This document shows positions 54,610-63,770 of a stretch of 64,000 nucleotides of DNA, in pieces. Made by a program: the position numbers and the translations under genes. Location of the stretch: positions 1 to 64,000 of the forward strand of contig NZ_JABBXF010000043.1 of NCBI RefSeq assembly GCF_013030945.1, given 5' to 3'. The notes below the pieces were generated by a model, which saw nothing but the letters and a program-made list of their open reading frames with translations, was not told the DNA's origin and searched no databases. Positions within the stretch are counted from its first letter, which is position 1. Each line of letters begins with the position of its first letter. Origin of the DNA: Streptomyces morookaense. Its GTDB lineage: Bacteria; Actinomycetota; Actinomycetes; Streptomycetales; Streptomycetaceae.

Positions 54610-56649
54610 TCACATCCCCAACTGCAGGCCGCCGGCGGCTTCCTCGACCATGCCGAGCCCGAGCCTGCTGATCCTCACGGCGAAGGGCTGCCCGGCGACG
54701 CGCAGCCCGGTGAAACGCAGGGCCCCCAGCGGCGCACTGCGCAGCGGCCGGACCGCCACGCTGCCCCCGGGCACATCCGGCCGCACCCCGGCCAGCACGG
54801 TCAGGAGCTGGACCGCGCCGGCGGCGGCGACGGCCGCTGGTCGGCAGGCGGCGGGATGCGGCAGCGGCACGCTCCCCCTGGCCCGCTGTTCCCCCGCGTA
54901 CATCTCCGGCAGCCGGTGGCCGAAGGCCTCGGCGGCGTCGACCGCTCCTCGCAACAGCCCGCTCGCCTCGTTCTCGTATCCGGCCGTCGCGAGGCCCGCG
55001 ACGGCCACAGCGGTCTCGTGGACCCGCACGGCGCCGTTCCGGTGTCCGAACGGGTTGTACCCGGCCTCCTTCGAACCGAGGCTGCGCAGCCCCCAGCCGG
55101 AGTCGAGAGCGGGGCCGCCGAACAGCCGGGCCAGCTGCTCGGTCTGCACCTTGTCGAGCAGCCCCGGGGCGGCCCGGCCCTCCCCGAGCAGCCCTGTGTC
55201 GAGCAGGTGCGCGGCTGCGCAGCCGAGGTGGGATATCCGGCGGCCGTCGGGGGTGAGGCAGGCCACCGGTCGGCCGCCGCCCACGTCGTCGGTCCAGAAG
55301 TCCTCCCGGAAGCGGCGCCGGAGACCGGCGGCCCAGTCGAGCAGCTCCTCGGCACCGGGCCGGCCGAACGCCGTCAGGAGGTCCGCACCGAGCAGCGCCG
55401 CCCGGTGCGCATGGGCCTGCACCTCGCAGCGGTAGGGGCCGCCTGGCACCGGGTCCGCGAGGTACCCGCCGTCCCCGGCAGCCGCACGGAGCCAGGCCAG
55501 GCACCGCTCGGCCGCCGGCACGAGCGGTGCCGCCTCCTGCGGAGGAAGCCCCCACCGCCAGGCCTCGGCCAGAACCGCCGGGAAGAGCAGCGTCGCCTCG
55601 ACTCCCGTGCAGCCGGGCGGCACATGGGCCCCGGCGTGCCGCAAAGGTCCGGGGATGCGGCCGGCGTCGGGGCCGGATCCCGCGAGCTGGGTGCGTGCCA
55701 GCGTGCGCAGCGTCCCTGCGGCGAGCCCGGTGCCGAGCGGAAGGGCCATCCGGGCGGCCCACAACGCCTCGGCCGGCGAGAGGCGGCCGCAGCGCCACGG
55801 AATGCCCGCGGCGAGGTGGGCATCGCCCGGGTGCACCGGATCGCGCACGAGCAGGGCGCGCAGATCCTCCAGGCTCGCCGCCAACAGGGCAGCGGCCCGC
55901 GGGTCGTCGCCTTCCGCCTCCGCGTCGCTCCACGGGGGCGCCCCGCCGCGGTCTCGGCTGCTGCTCCCGCCCGGCTGCGGGCGGCCCGGGGCGTCCGGCC
56001 GGACCCGGAGCTCGACGCTGTGGCTGCCGCCGGGCGGCAGCCGTATCTCCCAGCACAACAGGCCCGCCGAGGCCAGGACATCGCCGGGCGCCGGGTCGGC
56101 GGTGACCACCGCCTGCCCGCCGGGGCCCGACCAGCGCAGCCCCGAGGCGTGCACACCCGCAGGGAGCTCCGGCCCGGCCAGTCCCGCTGCCACGGCTCCC
56201 AGCTCGGCGAGGTCGGTGCCCAGGGACACCTCCAGGGCCAGCCGCACCTCCTGGACCGCCGCGCTGCGCAGGGTGATGCGCTCGGTGCCCTCTGCGTCCC
56301 GCAGCCGCTCGACGGTGACGGCCGGGTCGGGCCCCGCGTCGGCCGGCGTCCGCACCGTGCCGACGAACCGGGCCCGTCCCGCGGCGACCATGCGCCCCTG
56401 CACGGGCACCGGCTCGGCGCCCGCGACCCGCACCCTGCACCGCGCGAGCAGACGCCGCCCGCCGCGGTAGAAGCCGTCGAGACCCTGGCCGGTCAGCTGC
56501 CCGTGCTCACCGGAGATGGCCAGGGCGGGCAGTGCGACGCAGATCAGCACCCCGTGCACAGGGGCCGGTGCGGGAGGGCGTCCGCCGCCGGGACGCCGGG
56601 GTGCGGGCGGGCGGTGGGCCTGCTGACCGTTGGGGGCAATGCCTTGCAC
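54610..56649 (-). CDS. Glycogen-debranching N-terminal domain (GDE_N) protein
   Basis: The 679-aa protein has an N-terminal beta-rich GDE_N domain (about residues 30-250) and an (alpha/alpha)6 barrel typical of amylo-alpha-1,6-glucosidase-like enzymes, with WGLRSLGSKEAGYNPFGHRN and GAVRVHETAVAVAGLA as barrel motifs. It may act on an oligosaccharide or on glycogen; activity is unproven. I chose the GTG at 56649 (GGGAG upstream); the frame is open to an ATG at 56697. Confidence 0.82.
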   Translation of the reverse strand: MQGIAPNGQQAHRPPAPRRPGGGRPPAPAPVHGVLICVALPALAISGEHGQLTGQGLDGFYRGGRRLLARCRVRVAGAEPVPVQGRMVAAGRARFVGTVRTPADAGPDPAVTVERLRDAEGTERITLRSAAVQEVRLALEVSLGTDLAELGAVAAGLAGPELPAGVHASGLRWSGPGGQAVVTADPAPGDVLASAGLLCWEIRLPPGGSHSVELRVRPDAPGRPQPGGSSSRDRGGAPPWSDAEAEGDDPRAAALLAASLEDLRALLVRDPVHPGDAHLAAGIPWRCGRLSPAEALWAARMALPLGTGLAAGTLRTLARTQLAGSGPDAGRIPGPLRHAGAHVPPGCTGVEATLLFPAVLAEAWRWGLPPQEAAPLVPAAERCLAWLRAAAGDGGYLADPVPGGPYRCEVQAHAHRAALLGADLLTAFGRPGAEELLDWAAGLRRRFREDFWTDDVGGGRPVACLTPDGRRISHLGCAAAHLLDTGLLGEGRAAPGLLDKVQTEQLARLFGGPALDSGWGLRSLGSKEAGYNPFGHRNGAVRVHETAVAVAGLATAGYENEASGLLRGAVDAAEAFGHRLPEMYAGEQRARGSVPLPHPAACRPAAVAAAGAVQLLTVLAGVRPDVPGGSVAVRPLRSAPLGALRFTGLRVAGQPFAVRISRLGLGMVEEAAGGLQLGM

Positions 56650-56761
56650 TCGTCTGCGCTCCCTGGGGGCATCACGGTCCGGATCTCGAACAGCCATTGC
56701 GGGCTACATGGGTGAACGGCGCGGGGCCCGCCGAGGTCACGGTGGCCGTTGCGCAGCGCGG

Positions 56762-58252
56762 TCACTGCCGGCTCCGCGCGCCCCGCTGCCCGGTGCGCCG
56801 CCGCGGCCGGGCCTTGCCCACGGGACCGTTGGCCGTCGCCGGGCCGACGGGACCGTCCGTCGCCGCAGGGCGGCGGCGCCTGGTGGGCAGTGTCTTTCCC
56901 GCCGCCGTCCTTCCCGCCACTGTCTTTCCCTCTGCTGTCGTTCCCTCTGCCGACTTCTCCGTCATCGTCTTCTCCGCCGCCGGGGAGGCGCCCGTCCTCT
57001 CCCCCGCTCCCCCGGAACGGCCCGCCCTCGCGCGGTCGCTCCCGGCAGCGTCCGCCTCCGCCTCGACGGCGGCGGCCAGCGCCCGGCCGGCCCGCTCCCG
57101 GCGGAGGCAGCGGCGCAGGAGCTCCGGGTCCAGGCCCTCGTTGCAGGCACGGTGCAGCAGCTGGGCGAAGAGGTATCCCGGGTCGATGTCCAGCGCGCCG
57201 CCCAGGGCGACCCTCGCCTCGGGGTGGTCCCCGAGGGACCAGGCCACCCAGCCGGCCAGGGCGAACGGCGCCGTGGCGTGCTCCTGGTACGGCGGCACGC
57301 AGCGACGGGCGAGGGCCCGCCAGAGGCGCAGCGCCGCCGGGGCCTGCGGGCCCTCCATCCACTCGGCGGCCCGGTCGCGCGCGGCGCGGTCCTGCAGGCC
57401 GATGATGATCGTCGCCGCTTCGTCGGCGCCGATCAGCGCATCGTCCCGCGCGTCGGCCGCTGCGCGCTGTGTGCCGGGCTCCGCCTCCTGGAAGCGGTCC
57501 AGCAGCAGCCGCACCAGATCCAGCGTTTCCTGCCGGACCGTCTCGCAGTCCGTGCCGCTCAGGATGCGGGGCACGAGGTCGGCGGCGGCCCCGTCCAGCG
57601 CCCGCAGCTGTGCCTCGGCCCGGTCCCCGGTGAGCGGTGCGTAGCGGGCCTCCATCTCCCGCAGCGTGCCCCGGACCTGGATGCCTGCGTAGGCGGCGGC
57701 CGCTGCCATCACCGACGTCCCCGGGAGGGCCAGCGGCACACCCTCCGGCGGGCAGCAGCGTTCGTCGGGGCAGCAGTAGGACCAGAACCGGCCGCCGGAG
57801 ATGCACAGTGCCTCGAAGACCGGCACGTCGAGGCTGCCGCATGCGACACGCAGGCACTGCGCGAGCGGCTGGAGCCGCTCCATGACCTCCGATGCCGTCT
57901 CCCCCTCGCCGGGGTCCCGGCAGAGGAACAGCACGATGCCGTCGGGCCGGGCGCCCCGCTTGGCGCTGCCCGCGACCAGGGTCTCGGCGAGCTGGTCGCA
58001 CACCTCGGGCCACTCGGCCCGGCTGCCGGGGATGCCGAGCCTGAGCCGCCCGCCGAAGCGGCCGCGATCACCGTGCAGCGCCACCATGACGATGCTGTCG
58101 GTTGGGTGAAAGCCCATCAGATATGGGAGGGCGTCGGCGAGTTCGGCCGGACTGCGGAGGGTGATCTGGGTTTCCGGCCGGGGGTCCCAGGGCGTGGTCG
58201 AGGAGTCGGCGGAGGCTGCGGACGGGCGGGATGTTTCGTCGCGGTTGCTCAT
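56762..58252 (-). CDS. DUF4192 domain-containing protein
   Basis: The 496-aa actinobacterial protein has DUF4192 at the N-terminus (LRSPAELADALPYLMGFHP, DSIVMVALHGDRGRFGGRLR) and a cysteine-rich central stretch (FWSYCCPDERCCPPEG) that may bind metal. The helical second half is followed by about 85 low-complexity residues with Lys/Thr repeats and a basic end (TRRRRP). Function is unknown. It is divergent from recQ, with DnaA-box-like 9-mers between them. Confidence 0.85.
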   Translation of the reverse strand: MSNRDETSRPSAASADSSTTPWDPRPETQITLRSPAELADALPYLMGFHPTDSIVMVALHGDRGRFGGRLRLGIPGSRAEWPEVCDQLAETLVAGSAKRGARPDGIVLFLCRDPGEGETASEVMERLQPLAQCLRVACGSLDVPVFEALCISGGRFWSYCCPDERCCPPEGVPLALPGTSVMAAAAAYAGIQVRGTLREMEARYAPLTGDRAEAQLRALDGAAADLVPRILSGTDCETVRQETLDLVRLLLDRFQEAEPGTQRAAADARDDALIGADEAATIIIGLQDRAARDRAAEWMEGPQAPAALRLWRALARRCVPPYQEHATAPFALAGWVAWSLGDHPEARVALGGALDIDPGYLFAQLLHRACNEGLDPELLRRCLRRERAGRALAAAVEAEADAAGSDRARAGRSGGAGERTGASPAAEKTMTEKSAEGTTAEGKTVAGRTAAGKTLPTRRRRPAATDGPVGPATANGPVGKARPRRRTGQRGARSRQ

Positions 58253-58292
58253 GACCCGAGGGTCCCGTGAGCCCGCCGCAGCCCGCCAGCCC

Positions 58293-58343
58293 TGTGGATA
58301 ACTCCTGCCATATGGTCCTACTAATGCTGAGGGCTGTGGACAG
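58293..58343. promoter_or_regulatory. Two DnaA-box-like 9-mers upstream of recQ
   Basis: TGTGGATAA (58293-58301; complement TTATCCACA) and TGTGGACAG (58335-58343; complement CTGTCCACA, one mismatch to the Streptomyces consensus TTGTCCACA) lie 42 bp apart in the same orientation, about four helical turns. Confidence 0.55.
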
Positions 58344-58384
58344 CGCGTTCGCGCGGTGTCGGTGGTGTCGTGTTGCATGGGGGC

Positions 58385-60550
58385 ATGACCAACGAAGCCC
58401 TCCGTGCCTCGGCCGACGCCGTCCTCGCCCGTCTCGTCGGAGACACCACGGGCGAGGCGAGACTGCGCGAGGACCAGTGGCGAGCGATCGAGGCGCTGGT
58501 CGCCGACCGCCGCCGTGCCCTCGTCGTCCAGCGCACCGGCTGGGGCAAGTCCGCGGTGTACTTCGTGGCCACGGCACTCCTGCGCGAGCGCGGCAGCGGG
58601 CCCACGGTGATCGTCTCCCCGCTGCTGGCGCTCATGCGCAACCAGGTGGAGGCGGCCGCGCGCGCAGGCATCCGGGCGCGCACGATCAACTCCTCGAACA
58701 CCGAGGAGTGGGAAACGGTGCAGGCCGAGATCGCCGCGGGCGAGGTCGACGTGCTGCTGGTCTCGCCGGAGCGCCTCAACAATCCCGACTTCCGCGACCA
58801 GGTGCTGCCCAAGCTCGCCGCCGCCACCGGCCTGCTCGTCGTCGACGAGGCGCACTGCATCTCCGACTGGGGCCACGACTTCCGGCCCGACTACCGCAGA
58901 CTGCGCACTATGCTCGCCGAGCTCTCCCCCGGCGTCCCCGTGCTGGCGACGACGGCCACCGCCAACGCCCGTGTCACCGCGGACGTCGCCGAGCAGCTGG
59001 GCACGGGCGAAGGCGCGGAGAAGGCGCTCGTCCTGCGCGGTCCGCTGGACCGGGAGAGCCTGAGCCTGGGCGTCCTCCGGCTGCCCGACGCCGCGCACCG
59101 GCTGGCCTGGCTCGCCGACCACCTCGACGAGCTGCCCGGCTCCGGCATCATCTACACCCTCACCGTCGCCGCCGCCGAGGAGGTCGCGGCGTTTCTGCGC
59201 CACCGCGGCCATACCGTCGCCTCCTACACGGGCAAGACCGAGAACGCCGACCGCCAGCAGGCCGAGGAGGATCTGCTCGCCAACCGCGTCAAGGCGCTTG
59301 TGGCCACCTCCGCGCTGGGCATGGGCTTCGACAAGCCGGACCTGGGATTCGTGGTCCACCTCGGCTCCCCTTCCTCCCCCATCGCCTACTACCAGCAAGT
59401 GGGCCGCGCCGGGCGCGGGGTGAAGCACGCCGAGGTGCTGCTGCTGCCCGGCCGTGAGGACGAAGCGATCTGGAAGTACTTCGCCTCGCTGGCCTTCCCC
59501 CCGGAGGAGCAGGTGCGCCGCACTCTCGATGTGCTGGCGGCATCGGACGTCCCGCTCTCCCTCCCCGCGCTCGAACCCCGGGTGGAGCTGCGCCGTTCGC
59601 GCCTGGAGACCATGCTCAAGGTCCTCGACGTGGACGGCGCCGTCCGCAGGGTTCGCGGCGGCTGGACGGCGACCGGCCGCCCCTGGGAGTACGACGCCCA
59701 GCGCTACGCCTGGGTCGCCGAGCAGCGCACGGCCGAACAGCAGGCGATGCGCGACTATGCGGCGACGACGGCCTGCCGGATGGAGTTCCTGCGACAGCAG
59801 CTGGACGACGAGCAGGCCGCCCCGTGCGGACGCTGCGACAACTGTGCAGGGCTGCGGTTCACCGCCGACGTGTCCGAGGCGACCCTGAGTGCTTCGCGGG
59901 GCGAACTCGGGCGTCCCGGCGTGGAGGTGGAGCCGCGGCGCATGTGGCCGACGGGGCTCCCTGCCGTCGGTGTTGATCTCAAGGGCCGTATTCCCGCGGG
60001 CGAACAGGCTGCCCCAGGGCGTGCCCTCGGCCGGCTCTCCGACATCGGCTGGGGCAACCGTCTGCGCCCGCTGCTCGCCCCCCAGGCTCCGGACTGCCCC
60101 GTTCCGGACGATGTCGCCGCCGCCGTGGTGACGGTCCTGGCCGACTGGGCGCGCGGGCCCGGGGGTTGGGCCTCCGGCGCCCCGGAGGCCCCCGCCCGGC
60201 CGGTGGGCGTCGTCACCCTGGCCTCGCGCACCCGGCCGCAGTTGATCCGGTCCCTGGGCGAACATATCGCCGATGTCGGCCGCATGCCCCTCCTCGGCAC
60301 GGTCGAGTACCACGATCCCCACACGGATACCAGAGTGCCACGCTCCAACAGTGCCCAGCGCCTGCGCGCGCTCGAGGGCGCACTCGCCGTGCCGCCGCCC
60401 CTTGCGGAGGCACTTGGCGCCGCAGGCGGCCCGGTGCTCCTGGTCGACGACTTCACCGACTCGGGCTGGACGTTGGCCGTCGCTGCGCGGCTGTTGCGGC
60501 GGTCCGGGGCCAAGGGGGTGTTTCCGCTGGTCCTGGCCGTGCAGGGATGA
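58385..60550 (+). CDS. RecQ-family DNA helicase with C-terminal phosphoribosyltransferase-like domain
   Basis: The 721-aa protein has two RecA-like helicase domains (VVQRTGWGKSAVYFV Walker A, LVVDEAHCISDWGHDFR, ATTATANARV, MGFDKPDLGFVVHLGSPSSP, QQVGRAGRG), a RecQ zinc region (PCGRCDNC), then a linker and a C-terminal PRTase-like domain with VLLVDDFTDSGWTLAVAARLL. It probably unwinds DNA in repair or replication restart; the role of the PRTase part is unknown. The ATG at 58385 follows GGGGG. Confidence 0.92.
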   Translation: MTNEALRASADAVLARLVGDTTGEARLREDQWRAIEALVADRRRALVVQRTGWGKSAVYFVATALLRERGSGPTVIVSPLLALMRNQVEAAARAGIRARTINSSNTEEWETVQAEIAAGEVDVLLVSPERLNNPDFRDQVLPKLAAATGLLVVDEAHCISDWGHDFRPDYRRLRTMLAELSPGVPVLATTATANARVTADVAEQLGTGEGAEKALVLRGPLDRESLSLGVLRLPDAAHRLAWLADHLDELPGSGIIYTLTVAAAEEVAAFLRHRGHTVASYTGKTENADRQQAEEDLLANRVKALVATSALGMGFDKPDLGFVVHLGSPSSPIAYYQQVGRAGRGVKHAEVLLLPGREDEAIWKYFASLAFPPEEQVRRTLDVLAASDVPLSLPALEPRVELRRSRLETMLKVLDVDGAVRRVRGGWTATGRPWEYDAQRYAWVAEQRTAEQQAMRDYAATTACRMEFLRQQLDDEQAAPCGRCDNCAGLRFTADVSEATLSASRGELGRPGVEVEPRRMWPTGLPAVGVDLKGRIPAGEQAAPGRALGRLSDIGWGNRLRPLLAPQAPDCPVPDDVAAAVVTVLADWARGPGGWASGAPEAPARPVGVVTLASRTRPQLIRSLGEHIADVGRMPLLGTVEYHDPHTDTRVPRSNSAQRLRALEGALAVPPPLAEALGAAGGPVLLVDDFTDSGWTLAVAARLLRRSGAKGVFPLVLAVQG

Positions 60551-60791
60551 GTGGGGACGAAGGCGGGCAACGCCGCCGGGAACGAGCGCAGCGGAGGGGG
60601 GAATTCAGTCGGCGGACCGCCGATACCGGTCACGGGTAGGAGCCGATCGTTGCCGCACGGCCGTCGATCCCGGGAGAATTGGCCCCGGCTCCCCGCTCCC
60701 GCCCGTCCACGGCTTCCGTGGCCGGCTGCCGCGGTGTGCGTTCCTGCCCGAACTCCCGCCCGGACACGGGCGTGCAGACGAAGGGAGAAGC

Positions 60792-61370
60792 ATGGCCTTC
60801 GGCTTGGCTCCGTCTCCCCCGGCCGATCCCGTTCCCCGTCTGGGCAGGCTCCTCGAGCCCGCCGCGTGGGCCGCATGCGGCGTCCCGCTGCTGCGCAACC
60901 CGCGCGAGGTCGTCACCGGACTGCATACGCGCCATCGGCCCACGCCGACCACGGCCGTGGTCGCCGTGCTCGACCCGGACGAACGGCTCGCCGCGAGCGC
61001 TTCCTTCGTCAGGCGCACGGATCTGTCCGACGGCTGGGAGCTGCGCAATGCGCTGCTCGCCCAGTTGCGCCGGGTGATCCCGCACGACTTGCGCAGACGC
61101 GTTCCCGTCCGCACCGCCGTGCTGCTCTACTGCCGCGAGGGCGAGGCCCATTGGACGCCGGAGGACGGCGCCTGGATGTGGGGACTGCGCGACGCCTGCA
61201 GCCTGCACGGGCTGCGCTGCGGCGCGTACATCACGCTGACGACGGCCGGCTGGCACATCCTCGGCGAAGGCCGCAGCGGACGGCAGCCATGCTCCCTGGC
61301 ACGTGCCGCCGCGCCGCTCAGTGCCGGCGGCGGGGCGCCCGGGGCGCACCGTCACACGGCGGCCCGGTGA
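60792..61370 (+). CDS. Conserved hypothetical protein
   Basis: This is a 192-aa soluble protein, MAFGLAPSPPADPVPRLGR. The core has alternating strands and helices (TTAVVAVLDPDERLAAS, VRTAVLLYCREGEAHWTPED, GLRCGAYITLTTAGWHILG) and slightly recalls JAB/RadC-type folds, without a clear metal motif. GGGAGAAGC precedes the ATG. I do not recognise the family. It lies 241 bp after recQ and converges with the next gene. Confidence 0.7.
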   Translation: MAFGLAPSPPADPVPRLGRLLEPAAWAACGVPLLRNPREVVTGLHTRHRPTPTTAVVAVLDPDERLAASASFVRRTDLSDGWELRNALLAQLRRVIPHDLRRRVPVRTAVLLYCREGEAHWTPEDGAWMWGLRDACSLHGLRCGAYITLTTAGWHILGEGRSGRQPCSLARAAAPLSAGGGAPGAHRHTAAR

Positions 61371-61434
61371 TCGCGCGGGGCAGCACCATGCGCCGCCGAC
61401 GGCCGGGGCGACCCGGCCCTCGGCGGCGCGGACG

Positions 61435-62031
61435 TCAGACGCCGGTGGCCAGAAGGGAGTTGACCCGCTGCGGGTCGCCGCAGACGATCAGCAGGGCGCC
61501 GGCCCGGGCCATGGCCGCGGGAAGCGCAGCGGTCACGGCGGAGTCCGAACCGCCGTTGACGGCCAGGACGACGACGGGCCGGGATGCCGCACGCTGTGCG
61601 TCGGCGCCCGCGTAGAAGACGTCGTCGGCCGCGTCGTGCTGCGCCCAGTACGACGCTTCGCCGAAGGACAGCTCGTGCGCGGCCCACGGGTGCGGGTCGC
61701 CGGTGGTGAGCACCAGGACCTCGCCGGGGGCGCGCCCGGTGTCCAGCAGCAGGTCGACGGCCTCGTCCGCGGCGTCCAGGGCACCCTCCACGGAAGCGGG
61801 GATGAGCTGGATCTGCGGGGTGGCCGCCGGAGCCGTCCGCTGCGGGGTACGCGGGGACGGGACCGCTGCCGGGCCACGCTGGGCGCCGGGGTTGCCGGGC
61901 CGCGCCGGGGCCGGGCGGGGGCCGGGACCAGGGACAGGACGGGGGGTCGACGCCGTGCGGCCGACGGCCGCCACTGCGCGAGGACCCGGGACGCTCTCGT
62001 GAATCTGAGGCTCCTCGGGGATGAGAGGCAT
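61435..62031 (-). CDS. Conserved hypothetical protein with Pro-rich N-terminus
   Basis: The 198-aa protein begins MPLIPEEPQIHESVPGPRA, has a Pro/Gly/Arg-rich first 75 residues and a compact C-terminal domain (GEVLVLTTGDPHPWAAHE, YWAQHDAADDVFYAGAD, LLIVCGDPQRVNSLL). The C-terminus resembles the last domain of UvrD-type helicases without motor domains; this is a weak similarity. It lies 58 bp after the rnhB stop on the same strand. Confidence 0.72.
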   Translation of the reverse strand: MPLIPEEPQIHESVPGPRAVAAVGRTASTPRPVPGPGPRPAPARPGNPGAQRGPAAVPSPRTPQRTAPAATPQIQLIPASVEGALDAADEAVDLLLDTGRAPGEVLVLTTGDPHPWAAHELSFGEASYWAQHDAADDVFYAGADAQRAASRPVVVLAVNGGSDSAVTAALPAAMARAGALLIVCGDPQRVNSLLATGV

Positions 62032-62089
62032 GACTTGATGTTTATCAAACGCCGGTGCGGGCTGCGTCGGCGGGTACCGCTTGGGCCGG

Positions 62090-62800
62090 TCAGAAGTCGA
62101 ACCCGAGCTGCCCGCCCGCTTCCAGGGAAGCACCGGTACGGGGCTCAGGAAAGACCCGAACCCGCTTCAGGTGCTGCCACTTCGGCAGTGTGTCCAGGTA
62201 GGACCAGGACAACCGGTGGTACGGGGTGGGGCCGAGCTCCTCCAGGGCCGCACGGTGCACCGGCGAGGGATAGCCGGCGTTGTCGCAGAACCCGAAGTCC
62301 GCGTGCTCGGAGCCCAGTTCGGCCATCATCGCGTCCCGCCGGACCTTGGCGATCACGGATGCCGCCGCGACGACCACGCAGGACTGGTCGCCCTTGATGA
62401 CCGTACGGACCTTCCACGGGTCGCCGAGGTAGTCGTGCTTGCCGTCGAGGATCACCACCTCGGGCCGTACGGGCAACGCGTCCAGGGCGCGGGTCGCGGC
62501 CAGCCGCAGGGCGGCCGTCATACCCAGCTCGTCGATCTCCAGCGGGGAGGCGTCGCCGAGCGCGTAGGCGGTGACCCAGCTCTCCAGCACCCCGGCGAGC
62601 GCCAGGCGGCGCTTGGGGGTCAGCAGCTTGGAGTCGGTGAGGCCGTCCGGCGGGCGGCGCAGACCGGTGACGGCTGCACACACGGTGACCGGACCGGCCC
62701 AGGCACCGCGGCCGACCTCGTCGACACCGGCGACGATCTTGGCTCCCGTCGTCGCTCGAAGCGAGCGTTCGACGCTGTGGGTGGGCGGTTGGTAGGGCAT
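62090..62800 (-). CDS. rnhB: Ribonuclease HII
   Basis: The enzyme cuts RNA in RNA-DNA hybrids and removes single ribonucleotides. The 236-aa protein has the catalytic DEVGRGAWAGPV, LTDSKLLTPKRR, VVILDGKHDY and VAAASVIAKVRRD. The ATG at 62800 was chosen by the family's usual length; its ribosome site is weak. Confidence 0.95.
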   Translation of the reverse strand: MPYQPPTHSVERSLRATTGAKIVAGVDEVGRGAWAGPVTVCAAVTGLRRPPDGLTDSKLLTPKRRLALAGVLESWVTAYALGDASPLEIDELGMTAALRLAATRALDALPVRPEVVILDGKHDYLGDPWKVRTVIKGDQSCVVVAAASVIAKVRRDAMMAELGSEHADFGFCDNAGYPSPVHRAALEELGPTPYHRLSWSYLDTLPKWQHLKRVRVFPEPRTGASLEAGGQLGFDF

Positions 62801-62865
62801 GGCGTCAGCAAGGTTACGCTCCCCGGGGCGTCCGGCGTCGCCCCGCCCCCGGGTCCCCGTCCGGA

Positions 62866-63759
62866 TCAGTGCGGGGCCGTGGGGAGCCAGTCGGGCAGGG
62901 CCTCGGTGAGCTCCAGCCAGCCGGCAGGCGGAGCGCCACGTTCCGCAGCCGCGACGACTCCCCCGGCGATGGCGCAGGTGGTGTCGATGTCGCCGCCGGC
63001 CCGGGCCGTCGTCCAGAACGCCGCTTCGAAGGAGCCGAGGTTGCGGGCCGCGGCCCACAGCGCGAACGGCACGGTGTCGTGGGCGCTGGTGCGGCGCCCG
63101 CAGCCGAGCACGGCGGCGACGGTCGTCGCGTCGCCGTAGTCGAGCATGTCGCGGGCGCGCCGCAGGCCCGCCTGCACCGCGCTCCTGGGCACGAGCGCGA
63201 TCACCCCGTCCAGAAGGCTCTGGGGACCGGCCGGCCCGGCCGGTCCCGCGACGATCGCCGCCGCGGCCGCCACGGCCATGCTCCCGGCCACCGCCTCGCG
63301 GTGCTGGTGCGTGGTGTACGCGGAGATCTCCGCCTGGTGGGTGGCCTGCTCGGGGTCGTCCGCGTACCAGGCACCGAGCGGGGCGACCCGCATGGCGGCC
63401 CCGCTGCCCCAGGACCCCTGCCCCTTGAACATCGCGGCTGCCGGCTCCCGCCAGTCGTCACCCTTGGCGACCCGGTGCAGCAGGTCGGTGACCCTCCCGC
63501 CGTACCCCCGGTCCGCGTCGTGGTGCTCGGCGAAGGAGCGTGCCAAGGCGTCCTGGTCGATGCGTCCGTGCTCGGCGAGAACCGTCAGCACGGAGCAGGC
63601 CATCTCGGTGTCGTCGGTCCACCGCCAGGGCCCCGGAGGCAGCTGGCGGCGCTTGAGCGACGGGTAGTTGACGGGCGAGAAGAACTGGGAGCCGAGGGCG
63701 TCGCCCACGGCCAGCCCGCGCAGACTCGCCAGGGCTCGGTGGAATCTGTCAGCGCTCAT
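62866..63759 (-). CDS. ADP-ribosylglycohydrolase family protein
   Basis: The 297-aa DraG/ARH-type hydrolase has GLAVGDALGSQF, the metal-site motif WTDDTEM and the C-terminal GGDIDTTCAIAGG. It probably removes ADP-ribose from proteins or nucleic acids; the target is unknown. The ATG at 63759 lies 11 bp after the stop of the preceding phosphatase gene, so they form an operon. The longer upstream frame is a shadow of that gene. Confidence 0.93.
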   Translation of the reverse strand: MSADRFHRALASLRGLAVGDALGSQFFSPVNYPSLKRRQLPPGPWRWTDDTEMACSVLTVLAEHGRIDQDALARSFAEHHDADRGYGGRVTDLLHRVAKGDDWREPAAAMFKGQGSWGSGAAMRVAPLGAWYADDPEQATHQAEISAYTTHQHREAVAGSMAVAAAAAIVAGPAGPAGPQSLLDGVIALVPRSAVQAGLRRARDMLDYGDATTVAAVLGCGRRTSAHDTVPFALWAAARNLGSFEAAFWTTARAGGDIDTTCAIAGGVVAAAERGAPPAGWLELTEALPDWLPTAPH

Positions 63760-63770
63760 CGCAGCGAACT

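Noticed and set aside
56762..60322. 1186-codon minus-strand frame
   Set aside because: Only the part up to 58252 (DUF4192) is real; the rest is antisense to recQ.
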